Below are positions 1-9,980 of a stretch of 64,000 bases of DNA, piece by piece. Both the position numbers and the translations under genes were made by a program. Below the pieces are notes generated by a model, which saw nothing but the letters and a program-made list of their open reading frames with translations, had not been told where the DNA came from and made no database searches. Origin of the DNA: Ogataea parapolymorpha DL-1. Its lineage: Eukaryota; Ascomycota; Pichiomycetes; Pichiales; Pichiaceae. Where the stretch lies: NCBI RefSeq assembly GCF_000187245.1, contig NC_027865.1, forward strand, positions 310,001-374,000. The letters are read 5' to 3'. Within the stretch, counting starts at the first letter, position 1. Each line of letters begins with the position of its first letter.

Positions 1-141
1 TCCTGCATGGCCACCACCAACTACCACCACAGGATGTAACGGTTTGGCTTCCATTAATCTGGCAAGGTCGGAAGTCAGTGAAAGATATCTAACAGAACGT
101 TTTCCAGCAGCAGTAATATTGTAAGAAGTAAGAGAAAGCAT
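1..141 (-). CDS. MTO1: Mito tRNA-modification enzyme Mto1 (MnmG/GidA family), 5' part only
   Basis: The minus strand has an ATG at 139-141 and stays open for 47 codons to the left edge, so only the N-terminus is present. The first ~34 residues are basic and hydroxylated, like a mitochondrial presequence. They are followed by PVVVVGGGHAG, the FAD-binding Rossmann motif that opens MnmG/GidA/Mto1 proteins. Family knowledge: Mto1 works with Mss1 to install the 5-carboxymethylaminomethyl group on the wobble uridine of mitochondrial tRNAs. The gene is tandem with the CENP-T gene on the same strand. Assignment rests on the GGGHAG motif and the presequence; another FAD enzyme is possible but less likely. 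Confidence 0.75.
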   Translation of the reverse strand, partial: MLSLTSYNITAAGKRSVRYLSLTSDLARLMEAKPLHPVVVVGGGHAG

Positions 142-289
142 GGGCGAAGTTTTCAAAATTGGTAGAATACTAATCTTTCTGAGACCCTACTATATTTTTA
201 TCTAAATTTTTTTTGGATAACTTTCTGTTCATACACATAGTTTACATTTCATCTTTCGATGATAGCATTTTTTTTTGTATTTCCTTTTC

Positions 290-2008
290 TCATTCTTCCT
301 CTTCACTATCCTCTTCTTCTAGTGGGATGATCAGCGAGCTATCACTGGAGGTTCCATTATCTTCTATTCGCAAGTACAAGTGTGAATCAAATTGACTTTC
401 ATTTGCAATGTCAATTTCAGATTCATCTTGCAAAGTGTTGCTAGTGGCAGACTTTCCCTTATTGAGAGAGGGGCTTCTCAATGTGGGCCTCTCAATTTTT
501 TCCATATGTTCTTGTTCTCCCAGATCGCTAATTGAATCGGACGAGCCTACACTTTCATGCTGAATGTCATGCTCTAATCGCCTCCTAGTTTCTTCTTCCT
601 TAAAAAGCTGTCTTTTTATTCTCTTTGAACGTTGAATTTTGTCTCTGTAGAGGAGCTTCTCAATTTCCGACGTAATTTCAAGATCAAAAACTTGCGAACT
701 CAAGTTCAAGATGTCATTTTCGATGGAGGTGGCCCTGTCCGTGAACGTAAATAAATCATAAGACGGATCAAGTCGCGCACGATGCAACAGAAGCTTGATA
801 TCAACATAACTGACCGTTCTACGATTTGCATGTTCGATGTAGCTTTCAAGATCACTAAGCTCCTGTCTGAAAAACTCTTCACTGATATGCTGGAGTTCAA
901 TCAAAGCTTCCTTTGATTGCAACTTTTTCAAGTAATTCTCCTTTAGGAGCCACCTTGTGATATTTCGTATCATAGCCAGCGATATTATTGGACGTTTGCC
1001 AGAGCTGGTTTGTAGATCTTTTGTTCTTTTCCTAATGGTGACAAAAGAGGGCACCTTATTTTGGGGACGTGCATTCAAAAGGGAAAGATCTTTTGTATCT
1101 GGCAGCTCACCGCCAAGGCTATCATTGTCGTCACTATCGTCACTGCTGAACGCGTCATATACACCTCCGATATCAAAGTTGTCAATGTCTTCTAACACAG
1201 GCCGGTTTACGTCAGAAGATGCGAAATTACCTTCATTGGAGTCAATATCAAAATCTCCCTGCTTGCGAATAATTGCTTCAGGTAGGGCCACATTTGAATT
1301 TCCAAATGAGGCTTCGAGAGATAGTCTACTCGATAATCGTCCCTTTCTCGGTGTTCTATCAGGTGTGGTTAAAAAGCTCCTTGATTGCGACAACAACTCC
1401 CCTGATAATTCTCCAGACCCGAGCCTTTCTTGGGGTTCCGGTGCAAGTTTCGCATACAAAATCTCCAATGCGTTACTTTGATTAGATTCATGCTGTATCT
1501 TTCGCTTTTTTCGGCCATCTTCTTTTTCCAATGTCAATAATCGCCCCAGCATCTGTAAATCCTTACGAGGGGAATAGCTTCTATTCACTTTGCTTTTTGA
1601 AAGCGACAAAAGAAGCCGATGCCGACGGGGAGTTGTTCCATCGGCAATCGCTTGCAACGTTATCGGAGTCGTTGGCTTTCTGGGAGTTCGGTTGGGAGTA
1701 CCAGAGCGGGACGGGGTTCGAGACGGTGTTCGCAAGGGCCTTTGGGTTGCTCGTCGAGGAGTTTTCACGGTAGATGCATCTTCATATTCCGTCCCGGAAA
1801 TGATGGTATTTAGCTCAACTTTCGATAGCGAATTGACACGAATCGGAGTTCTCAGAATATTAGAGTCATCTATCTCCAAGGAATTTGCGTGCAAGTTTGT
1901 GAGATTCTCACGTGCAGAACCTATTTCATCGTATTCGCTCGGAGACAAAGGAGCCTTGGCCATTCGAGTCGCGTCGTCCAATTTGGAAGGAGACTGATTT
2001 GAACTCAT
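290..2008 (-). CDS. CNN1: Inner-kinetochore histone-fold protein CENP-T (Cnn1)
   Basis: 572 residues. An N-terminal disordered region carries a dense run of TP-containing basic motifs (RTPSR, RTPRK, TPRR, residues ~83-130), which look like Cdk sites. A long acidic linker follows. Residues ~340-450 form a histone-fold module (GKRPIISLAMIRNITRWLL ... RRTVSYVDIKLLLHRA), and the C-terminus is very acidic (EEEDSEEEE). This layout is that of fungal CENP-T, which recruits the Ndc80 complex through its N-terminus and pairs with CENP-W through its histone fold. The protein is longer than S. cerevisiae Cnn1 (361 aa) but normal for other fungi. The ATG at 2006-2008 is the first in frame. The gene is divergent from CMS1, with 233 bp between starts. 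Confidence 0.8.
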   Translation of the reverse strand: MSSNQSPSKLDDATRMAKAPLSPSEYDEIGSARENLTNLHANSLEIDDSNILRTPIRVNSLSKVELNTIISGTEYEDASTVKTPRRATQRPLRTPSRTPSRSGTPNRTPRKPTTPITLQAIADGTTPRRHRLLLSLSKSKVNRSYSPRKDLQMLGRLLTLEKEDGRKKRKIQHESNQSNALEILYAKLAPEPQERLGSGELSGELLSQSRSFLTTPDRTPRKGRLSSRLSLEASFGNSNVALPEAIIRKQGDFDIDSNEGNFASSDVNRPVLEDIDNFDIGGVYDAFSSDDSDDNDSLGGELPDTKDLSLLNARPQNKVPSFVTIRKRTKDLQTSSGKRPIISLAMIRNITRWLLKENYLKKLQSKEALIELQHISEEFFRQELSDLESYIEHANRRTVSYVDIKLLLHRARLDPSYDLFTFTDRATSIENDILNLSSQVFDLEITSEIEKLLYRDKIQRSKRIKRQLFKEEETRRRLEHDIQHESVGSSDSISDLGEQEHMEKIERPTLRSPSLNKGKSATSNTLQDESEIDIANESQFDSHLYLRIEDNGTSSDSSLIIPLEEEDSEEEE

Positions 2009-2241
2009 ATTGGGTTATTTACTATAATCAATCACTATCCGAAAAAGGCGTTTGAAGGCTTTGACTCAAACCTTGTTTGAAAATTGATGATTCGAGAAGG
2101 CACTTAAATGCTGAAGTCGGTAGCAGATGTTCTGAATCAACCCAAAAAACTAACAAACATTTGAAAGCACCAGCCCGCATTTTAGCCACACGAAAAAATA
2201 AATTTTGGTTTTTTTTAAGGGATATAGATAGACCTTTACTT

Positions 2242-3048
2242 ATGTCTGATCACGGTGATAGTTTGAATGACGGACTGGACTACAATTTCAACTCCTCGGA
2301 TGATGAGATAGAAAACATGGTACATAACCAAGAGATTTTAAGTTCAGATCCGGAGTCCCAAGTAGAACATGACAACCACTCCAAAAATCACGAAGCGCAC
2401 AACGTTGGAAAAAGGCGTAAGCGTAAGAGTGATACGCTCTCTCAAAAGAAGAGGCAAAAGATGGAACTTGATATGGAACAAAAACGGAACCTCGCTAAGG
2501 AAGTACCCGGTGTGATAGCCGAAAAGCTTGCCGCTAAGATAAGGCAACGCTTTCCTGATTTGTCTCCATTAGAGTTGAGTGAGTTATACATTGGCAAGTC
2601 TGCCATCAGAGATACCCAAAGCTTTGTTCTTGAGCGAAATTTGGATAACTACAAAAACTATATTCAGACACAATTGAAGCGAGTCCTTCAAGATAAGGGA
2701 TATATCTTGATTGTAACAGTATCAGCCATACGAGCATGTGACATATTTCGAGCTGTCAAATCTCTTCCAACTGGATCTCTTAAATTGATCAATAAGAACA
2801 AACTTCAAGATGATTTAAAAGTATTAAAGAAGTCAAAGGCCAGACTCTTTATTGGTACCCCTGGAAGGATATCTAGAATTCTTGAGACCGAAAACACACC
2901 GTTGACCTTTGAAATGATAGATGCAATCATCTGTGATTCCTCTTTCTTGGACTCAAAGTTGCAAAATATATGGGACTACGACGAGTCTTTTGCATTAGTT
3001 AAAAAGGTACTATCAATGAACGAAAAATGCAAAGTCTACCTATACTGA
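2242..3048 (+). CDS. CMS1: Cms1-like 90S pre-ribosome factor
   Basis: 268 residues from the ATG at 2242. The open frame extends upstream to 2077 only through a non-ATG start. The N-terminus is acidic, followed by a lysine-rich nuclear-localisation stretch (KRRKRKSDTLSQKKRQK). The C-terminal half resembles a degenerate DEAD-box RecA fold with LFIGTPGRISRILE, the equivalent of helicase motif Ib, but without Walker A or DEAD motifs. This is the Cms1/CMSS1 pattern, a component of the 90S small-subunit processome. Length is close to the S. cerevisiae protein (291 aa). The gene converges on the small intron-containing gene, with 99 bp between stops. Confidence 0.75.
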   Translation: MSDHGDSLNDGLDYNFNSSDDEIENMVHNQEILSSDPESQVEHDNHSKNHEAHNVGKRRKRKSDTLSQKKRQKMELDMEQKRNLAKEVPGVIAEKLAAKIRQRFPDLSPLELSELYIGKSAIRDTQSFVLERNLDNYKNYIQTQLKRVLQDKGYILIVTVSAIRACDIFRAVKSLPTGSLKLINKNKLQDDLKVLKKSKARLFIGTPGRISRILETENTPLTFEMIDAIICDSSFLDSKLQNIWDYDESFALVKKVLSMNEKCKVYLY

Positions 3049-3147
3049 TAACTCTTTATTAATCTGATAGATAGATAATAAATAAGGCTAATTGTAGCTG
3101 TCAAATTATGAAGAGGAGATCTAACAACATGACGTCTGCGAAGGTTT

Positions 3148-3406
3148 TCACTTAACTTGTTTTGCGACTGCATTTTCCCATCTTTTAACGTGTTCCATGG
3201 AGTATACCTTTTGTGGATCATACGTGTTTTCCTCACCCTTGAGGTACAGGTAATACATAATCACACCGTAAGCTGAGAAAGCAATTGCTGCGTTAACAGT
3301 GTGATTTTTTGGCGTATGGTACCAGCCACCAGTCGGTGGCCTAACCCACTTAGGTATAAATTGATGCACCTGGGGTTAGTGAGTAGAAAGAAAGAGAACT
3401 TACCAT
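3148..3406 (-). CDS. Small single-membrane-span protein, probably mitochondrial; two exons
   Basis: The coding frame 3148-3369 has no ATG; its first codon is GTG. Immediately upstream on the minus strand lies ATG (3404-3406) followed by GTAAGT, a CACTAAC branch point and CCCAG, giving a 34-nt intron at 3370-3403. Splicing yields M-V-H-Q-F-I-P-K-W and 74 residues. The product has an aromatic, basic N-terminus with an RPPTGGW motif, one predicted membrane segment (AAIAFSAYGVIMYYLYL, ~31-47) and a charged C-terminus. That layout is typical of tiny inner-membrane mitochondrial proteins. I do not recognise the family securely. The start lies 46 bp from the longest possible MRPL3 frame, so the two genes share a very short divergent promoter. 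Confidence 0.7.
3370..3403 (-). other. 34-nt intron directly after the start codon
   Basis: Read on the minus strand: donor GTAAGT right after ATG, pyrimidine-rich middle, branch-point-like CACTAAC, acceptor CCCAG. Removing it joins ATG to GTG CAT CAA in frame. The downstream exon has no ATG of its own, which independently requires an upstream start. Confidence 0.75.
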
Positions 3407-3553
3407 TATAAATTTGAAAGTAAGTGTATTTAGCCCCTCATTCAATTATATATGATCTTGCATATCGTGCGTGTACAAAAAATACCATGCTATAATTTTT
3501 CACCGATTTTTTTCAAGTCGGTCACAATAACCTACAACCGTTTTTTTGGCACA

Positions 3554-4666
3554 ATGAATCACGGGCCTCGTATAGCCTTAGGTACACGGTCCTCAACCAT
3601 GAGATTTGTGAGACATATATCCATATCACCATTGAATAAAGTCGTTGTACAGTCAAAACCGAAGCCTGTTCATAAATTCTCATACGAGAAAGCCAATAAT
3701 GTCCGGATGAACAGCGACGATTTGGAGACACCTGATTCACCCACAAACTTTGGTGATTATAAGAGAACATCGTATGGACTAAAAGTGTCCGAAGAAGAAG
3801 CCCAAAAAATTCCCTCCATATTAGCTTTGCATGCGAGATTGAATCTTTCACCGAATTTCAAAAAGTCGACCCTTGTGAGAGCTCTTACATCCAGAATGAA
3901 GAACAATGACTATGTTGATAATCATCAAATGGCTCTTTTTGGATCGAGCATGCTTTCCTACTATACAACAGAGTACCTCATAACAACCTACCCTCGACTT
4001 CCAATTGGAATTTTGAAAGCTGCAACTGACGCATTTGTGGGTGATTATCCGCTTCATGACGTCGCTAAAAACGTCTGGGGTATTGAGGAAGATTTGAGTA
4101 CTAATCTTGAAAAGTACCTGTCTAAAGAGCCCAAATTGTTCAGATTTGGCAGACTTAGATATGACAGGCAGGCACAAGAAGTGGAAGCTGGTATTACAAA
4201 ATATAGTATCACATCGGAAACTTCCTTGAGTACTGCTACCGCATATGCAAATAGTGTTAGAGCTATCGTGGCTGGTGTGTTTGCGGCAGATGATGAGCGG
4301 GAAACCAAAGATTTCATTTACAGACATATTTTGTCAAGAAACGTGGATATATCATCGATGTTCGAATTTGAAGAGCCAGGGAAACTTTTAGCAAGGCTCC
4401 TCAAAACGAAGAATATGGAACTTCCTACTATCAGGCTTATCTCTGAAACAGGTAGACAATCGAGTTCTCCAACGTTTATTGTTGGCTGCTTCAGCGGAGA
4501 TAATCTTCTAGGAGAGGGACAAGGTACCTCCTTGAAAGAGGCTCGTATTCGAAGTTGTGTTAGCGCTCTCAAAGCATTCTACCTTTACAAACCACTTGAA
4601 CCCCGGGTTCCAAGTGATGAACGTTTTAAGCCGCTATTTGTCGATGAGGGAGAGTCGTTTTATTGA
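3554..4666 (+). CDS. MRPL3: Mitochondrial large-subunit ribosomal protein mL44 (Mrpl3), RNase III-like
   Basis: 370 residues from the ATG at 3554. Alternatives are 3452 (404 aa) and 3599, whose start MRFVRHISISPLNK makes a good presequence. The body has an RNase III-like helical domain (~85-230: KKSTLVRALTSR, HQMALFGSSMLSYY) lacking the acidic catalytic signature. A C-terminal double-stranded-RNA-binding domain follows (~290-350: SSPTFIVGCFSGDNLLGEGQGTSLKEAR). This combination is typical of mL44/Mrpl3, a structural protein of the mitochondrial large subunit. S. cerevisiae Mrpl3 is 390 aa. The gene is convergent with STU1, with 120 bp between stops. Confidence 0.85.
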   Translation: MNHGPRIALGTRSSTMRFVRHISISPLNKVVVQSKPKPVHKFSYEKANNVRMNSDDLETPDSPTNFGDYKRTSYGLKVSEEEAQKIPSILALHARLNLSPNFKKSTLVRALTSRMKNNDYVDNHQMALFGSSMLSYYTTEYLITTYPRLPIGILKAATDAFVGDYPLHDVAKNVWGIEEDLSTNLEKYLSKEPKLFRFGRLRYDRQAQEVEAGITKYSITSETSLSTATAYANSVRAIVAGVFAADDERETKDFIYRHILSRNVDISSMFEFEEPGKLLARLLKTKNMELPTIRLISETGRQSSSPTFIVGCFSGDNLLGEGQGTSLKEARIRSCVSALKAFYLYKPLEPRVPSDERFKPLFVDEGESFY

Positions 4667-4786
4667 GGAGACCTTAATATCTTTTAGCCTTATATCTGTA
4701 TATAGTAGGCGTGAATGAGAATGCATCAATTATTTGGCAGTAGTGTGTTCCGTCATCCTAAAAGCTTGCACATGTGTACCAAGCTG

Positions 4787-7700
4787 TCAAGCTCCAGCCG
4801 TATACTGTTTGACTAGCTTAAGCTGTGAGTCATTGAGTTTCTTTAAAATAAGGTCATTGACAAGCTCTGTAATCGACTGACCCAAGAGCGCGTGATCTTT
4901 CAAATTCTGGAGGATTGCATAAAGCATTATAGCTGATCTCCTAATTGCTGTATGTTGTGAGTGTAGATATTTGTAGAAGATCAAGTCCAGTTTGAAGACA
5001 AGCTCTGAGTGCAATTTAGCAGGAGAGATGTGTTTTCGAAGGTTATCTAGTAGGAGGACTTGAACTGCGACACTATTCGAATTCCTGTCTTGAAGTGCTT
5101 CCACATACAGTTCCAAGAAAGGAATCAGATCTAAAGTTTCCGAAACAGCTAAAAACAATTCATCAGAATCAGCCACACTTTCGCATTCAGAGTAAATACC
5201 AATCAATTTATGGAAAACCTCACGTATTTGAAACCAGTTGTTATTCAGAATGCAAGTTCGCAGGATCAAAAGGCATGCATATATGTGATCGGGAGATGGG
5301 CTAGAAGCAACATAATCCAGAGCTGCCTGTTGCACAACTTTGAGCTCATAAACATTCTCATGACTTAACAAAGACGCAAACTCATAAAGTTCTGCATTTG
5401 TAATAGTCTGCCCCAAAAGCTTTTCTAAAAGTGTCTCCGATTTTGAGACATCATAAGGTGTCTTAGAAATTTTGTAGGCCTCAAACTCGGTCCATGAGTC
5501 CATTTGCCGGAACAAGTGATTACTGTCGTCATATATCTCAACTTTGGCCAAGCCAGTCATTTGGGAAATAGGATCGGCCGACACCAAAGCGGAAAGTAAC
5601 TCTTTGGAAGCCTTGGATGGCAAATTGAGCGCTTTCATATCCCCTTGTTTCTCCTCCGCACAACTGTCATTCCTGTTGTCTGATATGGTCAATTGATTAA
5701 GATCTGGTGTGGTGTCGGACATAACTTGCAATCTATCAGTTTCCATCTTTTCATCTAACGATTCAGGACCATTTGAATCCCGAACTCGTTCGTTTTGGTC
5801 CTGAAATACCTGGGATATATCGTAATTGGGTTTGAAATCAAGAGCTTGATTGTTAACGGTTTCAACAAAAGGATTATCTGGTTCTGAATGATGTTTTGGG
5901 TTTATATGGCTCTTGAAATTTGGCATAATCATTGTCATATCGGACTTCACATCGTTTGAACGATCAAAATTATTTCCAACAACCATAGTGAGTCCATCAG
6001 CAATGGGCTCCTCTATTTCTGCCAAGCCGAGACTCTCGTGGAATGAAGATGATGGCGACCCAAAGCGTTTCTGAAATTCGAAGGGCATCTTGTCTTTCAA
6101 ATCTGTTTTCAAAACCCTGTCATCATGTTCGTTGAAGCATTGAATAAAGTCAGATTCATAGATTTCAAAAGCCGCTCTTAAAATTGAGATCAATTTCGTG
6201 GGTTCCATGTGAACAACTTCCCAGCTTTTGAATAATCGTCTCAACAGCATTTTTATTTCACGTGAATTCAGCTTGACCTGACTTTGCCTCAACAAGTAAT
6301 CAACCACCGAATAACAGGTGTCCAGAAATCCTACTCGGTTTTTCACGAACTGCATCGACAAGTTGATATCATCACAATTGGAGGCATCAATACAAAGGTC
6401 CAGAACAACATTGAGTGCACTAACCAACTCACTTTGTTGTAATACTTCTGCCATTGCTGTCAGGTTTTCACTATAAAGTGTATGATTCACATTGTAGCAG
6501 CAAATTATGCGAAGCAGGTTCTCGGGTTCTAAAATGTAGCACAGTTTTTTGAATGAATCAGGATGCTTGCAATAATCAAAAAATGCGGACGGGTTTATGA
6601 CCGATAATCGGTTAGCAAGATAGATGAATTTACTCGATGAATTGGTGTTCTCCCCGTATATCAATTTTTTGAGTCCCTCCACTTGATCTTCCCTCTCATC
6701 GGAAGAGAGAAGGTTATATATATGGCGCTCTTTTTTTTCGCTTTCAGAATCAAGGTCATATATTTCCGTATGCCTTCGAATTTTATCAACAGGTATATTG
6801 AGAGTGAATGTCCCCGTATGGTCCTCTTTCTTTTCAGCATCTTCTTTTTCTTTTTCATTGTACGGGGCATGATCCTGGTTCCCCGATCCTGATGAAACAA
6901 CCCTATTTAGAGAACTGATTCTTTTTTCAGAAAGGCCTTCATCAAGAATATCTGAACTTTTTTTGCGAGCTACCGTCTTTGATTCACTCCCTGTTCTCTT
7001 CATACTCGAATGATGTGCCTCTTTTTGCTTTGAGATAATAAGTTCTTTCATTGATGGCCGACTGTTCGCCCTTTGTATGGACGTCTGATTTGAGACTTGA
7101 TGGTTTGGCTTTGGTCTAGCTTTTTCCAAAGCTCTCAAGGTGCTGGAGTCTAGTCGACTCACTATACGAGTGCATATTGAAGGGAATATAGTATTCAAAC
7201 ACCAGAATGCAGCTCTCATCGAATCTCGAACGGCAGGCGAAGGGTCTCCAACGCCTTTCGCAATGATTTTTTCAACAGGCTCCAAAAATCCCGCGTTATC
7301 GACAATGGATTTGTTATCTCTGTACTTCACTAGTAAAATATGAAGCCATGTTCCTGCGTAAGCCCTGGGCTGTGCATTTTTATCCTGAGCCGCAACCGTT
7401 ATTTGATTTACTAATCTCTGGCTGTAGCTAGTGTTTATGAGTAGACCTATGATGCCTGCATTCGCGTTCTGTTGTGAAATTGTTTTGCGAGATGACGTGA
7501 GTTTGATTAATGACATAACCAATGAATCCACCACGCCGTTGTCGAGATAGGAGCCAAAGTAGATGCCCAGTTCTTTGCATAACTGACATCCATGACTAGA
7601 AAGGGTAGTGCGCAGGGAGGACACAGCTTTGCATATACAGTCTTTCTCCATCTTCAAGAATTGTGCGGTCAGCTCCTGATAGTCCGTAATTGCATTCCCT

Positions 7701-8863
7701 CTTATTATACATCGTAGCTGAACAATTGCCTGCTCTCTAAGAGCCCAGTTGAACTCGGTTTCTCTGCCTTGAAAAGGTGCTGTTAGAGAGTTAAGTTTTT
7801 CTGACAGTTGCTCTTCTCCACTGAAATCCATGGGTTTTAGTGAGTCTTGTATAGAATAGAGAGGTACCTCATTCACGAGTTCTGAAATCGTTGGCTCAGT
7901 TTCTGAATGCAGTATATTTTGATCGTTTTTATCGAATACATCTCTTGGAGCTTCTTTATGTGAATTCTCTTTGAATGCTGTTCGTAATTGCATGCTGGAG
8001 GTATGCATCCTAAGTAAATGATTGTTCACTGCTACCTTTGCCTTTGGTCGATCATGAGCTTTGATATCGGAACCAGATTTGGAGCTGGTATTTTTCTGGT
8101 TTGAGATGGTTGTTGTGGTAACTTTTATAGGTCCCGCGCTAACAAAAGATGTCTGATTCATTAATTTGATGTATTCTGCCACCAAGCTTTCATCAATATG
8201 ATTTAATACTCTGATTGACTGAGATCGAGATATCCTAGATTTCATTAATTGATTAACCAAGTCGCTTTTTGCAGTTCTATTGTTAGGGTTAACAATTTTA
8301 AACACCAATACTAATAGCTCTAATGCAGCACTAGAGACTTCGTGGCTTTTGTCATCTAGGAGCATTACTGTTTCCGGAAGGAAAGTCTTGAAACTGAATC
8401 CTGGTGTGTTGTCGACAATTTCGCAAAGCATTTTTAACACTTCGTGTCTCACTGATGAATCAAAATGATGCATACCATACGATTTCAAACTCATTTCAAA
8501 CTCATTCGGCACAGATTGCCAGTAAGTCAACATGGCTTTCTTGGCTGTATTTTTGAGTGATGGCTTTTCATCATTGAGGCGATCTATAAGAAAGGGCACG
8601 ACCTGAAAGTCCACAAGCTTTAGCACCTTTGAATCTTGAATACTCACACGTTTTACCAAATGACAAATGGTTGAAAATGAATTGGTAGTCAGGCTTGGTT
8701 TGTTGTATGCCAATACTAGTGTTTCAAAGTATTTTGGTACGTAAGACAAATTAACTAGATCTCTTTTGATGTGAGCTTTAAATTCCAATATTAGCTGTGA
8801 TGCTAGCTTATCATCGTTGGATGTGACTGCACGGAACAAAGCGTCACCAGTGATATTTGACAT
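4787..8863 (-). CDS. STU1: CLASP-family microtubule-associated protein Stu1
   Basis: 1358 residues. The N-terminal ~230 residues are HEAT/TOG-like (LVDFQVVPFLIDRLNDEKPSLKNTAKKA). A second TOG domain at ~345-590 begins near NWALREQAIVQLRCIIRGN and ends near SPAVRDSMRAAFWCLNTIFP. A Ser/Arg/Lys-rich microtubule-binding linker (~600-720) follows, then a long helical region with an acidic spacer and a C-terminal helical domain (~1120-1358). This matches Stu1/CLASP, which binds beta-tubulin at spindle midzone and kinetochores to promote microtubule rescue. S. cerevisiae Stu1 is about 1500 aa. The ATG at 8863 is the first in frame. ECO1 lies upstream on the same strand, 132 bp away. Confidence 0.85.
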   Translation of the reverse strand: MSNITGDALFRAVTSNDDKLASQLILEFKAHIKRDLVNLSYVPKYFETLVLAYNKPSLTTNSFSTICHLVKRVSIQDSKVLKLVDFQVVPFLIDRLNDEKPSLKNTAKKAMLTYWQSVPNEFEMSLKSYGMHHFDSSVRHEVLKMLCEIVDNTPGFSFKTFLPETVMLLDDKSHEVSSAALELLVLVFKIVNPNNRTAKSDLVNQLMKSRISRSQSIRVLNHIDESLVAEYIKLMNQTSFVSAGPIKVTTTTISNQKNTSSKSGSDIKAHDRPKAKVAVNNHLLRMHTSSMQLRTAFKENSHKEAPRDVFDKNDQNILHSETEPTISELVNEVPLYSIQDSLKPMDFSGEEQLSEKLNSLTAPFQGRETEFNWALREQAIVQLRCIIRGNAITDYQELTAQFLKMEKDCICKAVSSLRTTLSSHGCQLCKELGIYFGSYLDNGVVDSLVMSLIKLTSSRKTISQQNANAGIIGLLINTSYSQRLVNQITVAAQDKNAQPRAYAGTWLHILLVKYRDNKSIVDNAGFLEPVEKIIAKGVGDPSPAVRDSMRAAFWCLNTIFPSICTRIVSRLDSSTLRALEKARPKPNHQVSNQTSIQRANSRPSMKELIISKQKEAHHSSMKRTGSESKTVARKKSSDILDEGLSEKRISSLNRVVSSGSGNQDHAPYNEKEKEDAEKKEDHTGTFTLNIPVDKIRRHTEIYDLDSESEKKERHIYNLLSSDEREDQVEGLKKLIYGENTNSSSKFIYLANRLSVINPSAFFDYCKHPDSFKKLCYILEPENLLRIICCYNVNHTLYSENLTAMAEVLQQSELVSALNVVLDLCIDASNCDDINLSMQFVKNRVGFLDTCYSVVDYLLRQSQVKLNSREIKMLLRRLFKSWEVVHMEPTKLISILRAAFEIYESDFIQCFNEHDDRVLKTDLKDKMPFEFQKRFGSPSSSFHESLGLAEIEEPIADGLTMVVGNNFDRSNDVKSDMTMIMPNFKSHINPKHHSEPDNPFVETVNNQALDFKPNYDISQVFQDQNERVRDSNGPESLDEKMETDRLQVMSDTTPDLNQLTISDNRNDSCAEEKQGDMKALNLPSKASKELLSALVSADPISQMTGLAKVEIYDDSNHLFRQMDSWTEFEAYKISKTPYDVSKSETLLEKLLGQTITNAELYEFASLLSHENVYELKVVQQAALDYVASSPSPDHIYACLLILRTCILNNNWFQIREVFHKLIGIYSECESVADSDELFLAVSETLDLIPFLELYVEALQDRNSNSVAVQVLLLDNLRKHISPAKLHSELVFKLDLIFYKYLHSQHTAIRRSAIMLYAILQNLKDHALLGQSITELVNDLILKKLNDSQLKLVKQYTAGA

Positions 8864-8995
8864 TGCGAGATATTAAATGGGAAATTCTTCAGATGAGGGA
8901 GTTTGTTTTTGTAAACAACACGAAATTTATGTAATTTTCCGTTTAGCACAGCCGCAAAACTACGTTGTAAAACGAGACTTGTCATGCACATATCA

Positions 8996-9814
8996 CTATC
9001 GTTCCTCATAGATGGGTATCAGCATTTTGCCTGATTTGTGCTTCACGCCATTGAATGAAAGAGCAAGTTTGCCTCCAAACTCGCTTGGCTGACTCCAGCC
9101 AATTTGATATTTTGTAAGCGTCAAACCATATATACTATGTTGTTGAACGGCGAACAAAAGACGAAGCCCTATACCCATTCTTCTGTATTTGTGACTCACG
9201 TATATTCGCGAAATCCCGATAGCCAAAGGTATTTTTTGTTTTGGCACTAGTTCTCCTGTATCATAAACCATCCACTTTCCCTCGCTTATTCGTTCAGTCG
9301 AACAAATCCCAACTGCCTTATTTCTGATCACGAACATAAACACCTTGCCTCTATTCGGGTCAGAAGACCAGTCCCTATTATCTTGGGGGGCACTCAAAAT
9401 GTTGTTGACAATATCAAGGAATTCTTTGGCGACAGAAATCTCTTTAGGCGACTCAGAGTTTACCTCTACTATCTTTCCATCAACTCCAGATTTCAATTGA
9501 TGCTGTTCAATCAAGTTCCAAAGCAGGGGGTTGGTTGGGCCAAGCTCTATTCCTTCGATAGCGCGCCGATGATACTTATCATGCAATTGGCGATCGGATT
9601 TCATGTGCTGCATATACGACATCTGACATTCTGAACAAACCGTCCTTCGCATGGGGGTAGGAAAATGAGTCTGCTTTAGGTTTCGAGGTCTTTTTCTGGT
9701 ATGCGCATCCATGTCCTTAGCACAAGGAAGTGGTGAGCCCTGCGATGACGTTTTTCTTTTATCGTTGAGAAGTCTAGTATCACTAACATCAGATTCGAGG
9801 GGAAAATTGGACAT
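8996..9814 (-). CDS. ECO1: Cohesin acetyltransferase Eco1
   Basis: 272 residues from the ATG at 9812-9814; the longer open frame begins with GTG. A PCNA-interaction-like segment (KQTHFPTPMRR) precedes a CCHH zinc finger (CSECQMSYMQHMKSDRQLHDKYH, the usual Eco1/ESCO finger). The C-terminal GNAT-type fold carries IYVSHKYRRMGIGLRLL, the acetyl-CoA loop, and QPSEFGGKLA, a family signature. Eco1 acetylates Smc3 during S phase to establish sister-chromatid cohesion. S. cerevisiae Eco1 is 281 aa. It is divergent from BNA6, with 166 bp between starts. Confidence 0.9.
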   Translation of the reverse strand: MSNFPLESDVSDTRLLNDKRKTSSQGSPLPCAKDMDAHTRKRPRNLKQTHFPTPMRRTVCSECQMSYMQHMKSDRQLHDKYHRRAIEGIELGPTNPLLWNLIEQHQLKSGVDGKIVEVNSESPKEISVAKEFLDIVNNILSAPQDNRDWSSDPNRGKVFMFVIRNKAVGICSTERISEGKWMVYDTGELVPKQKIPLAIGISRIYVSHKYRRMGIGLRLLFAVQQHSIYGLTLTKYQIGWSQPSEFGGKLALSFNGVKHKSGKMLIPIYEER

Positions 9815-9980
9815 TACAATTCTGGTATTATCTGTAATTAACACGATTTGAATCGGTGTTCCCCTGCTAACTTTTTGAGGAGCAATGATAGCGTATTGTC
9901 CACCAGTGAAATATAATTAAAATGCCCCTATTATTATTTTTTTCGGTGACGAAGACCTTCAACATTTGCTTTTGGTGACA

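Noticed and set aside
957..1481. 174-codon plus-strand frame
   Set aside because: Lies wholly antisense to the CENP-T gene and has no recognisable domain.
3848..4327. 159-codon minus-strand frame opposite MRPL3
   Set aside because: Shadow of the MRPL3 coding frame; composition unlike a real protein.
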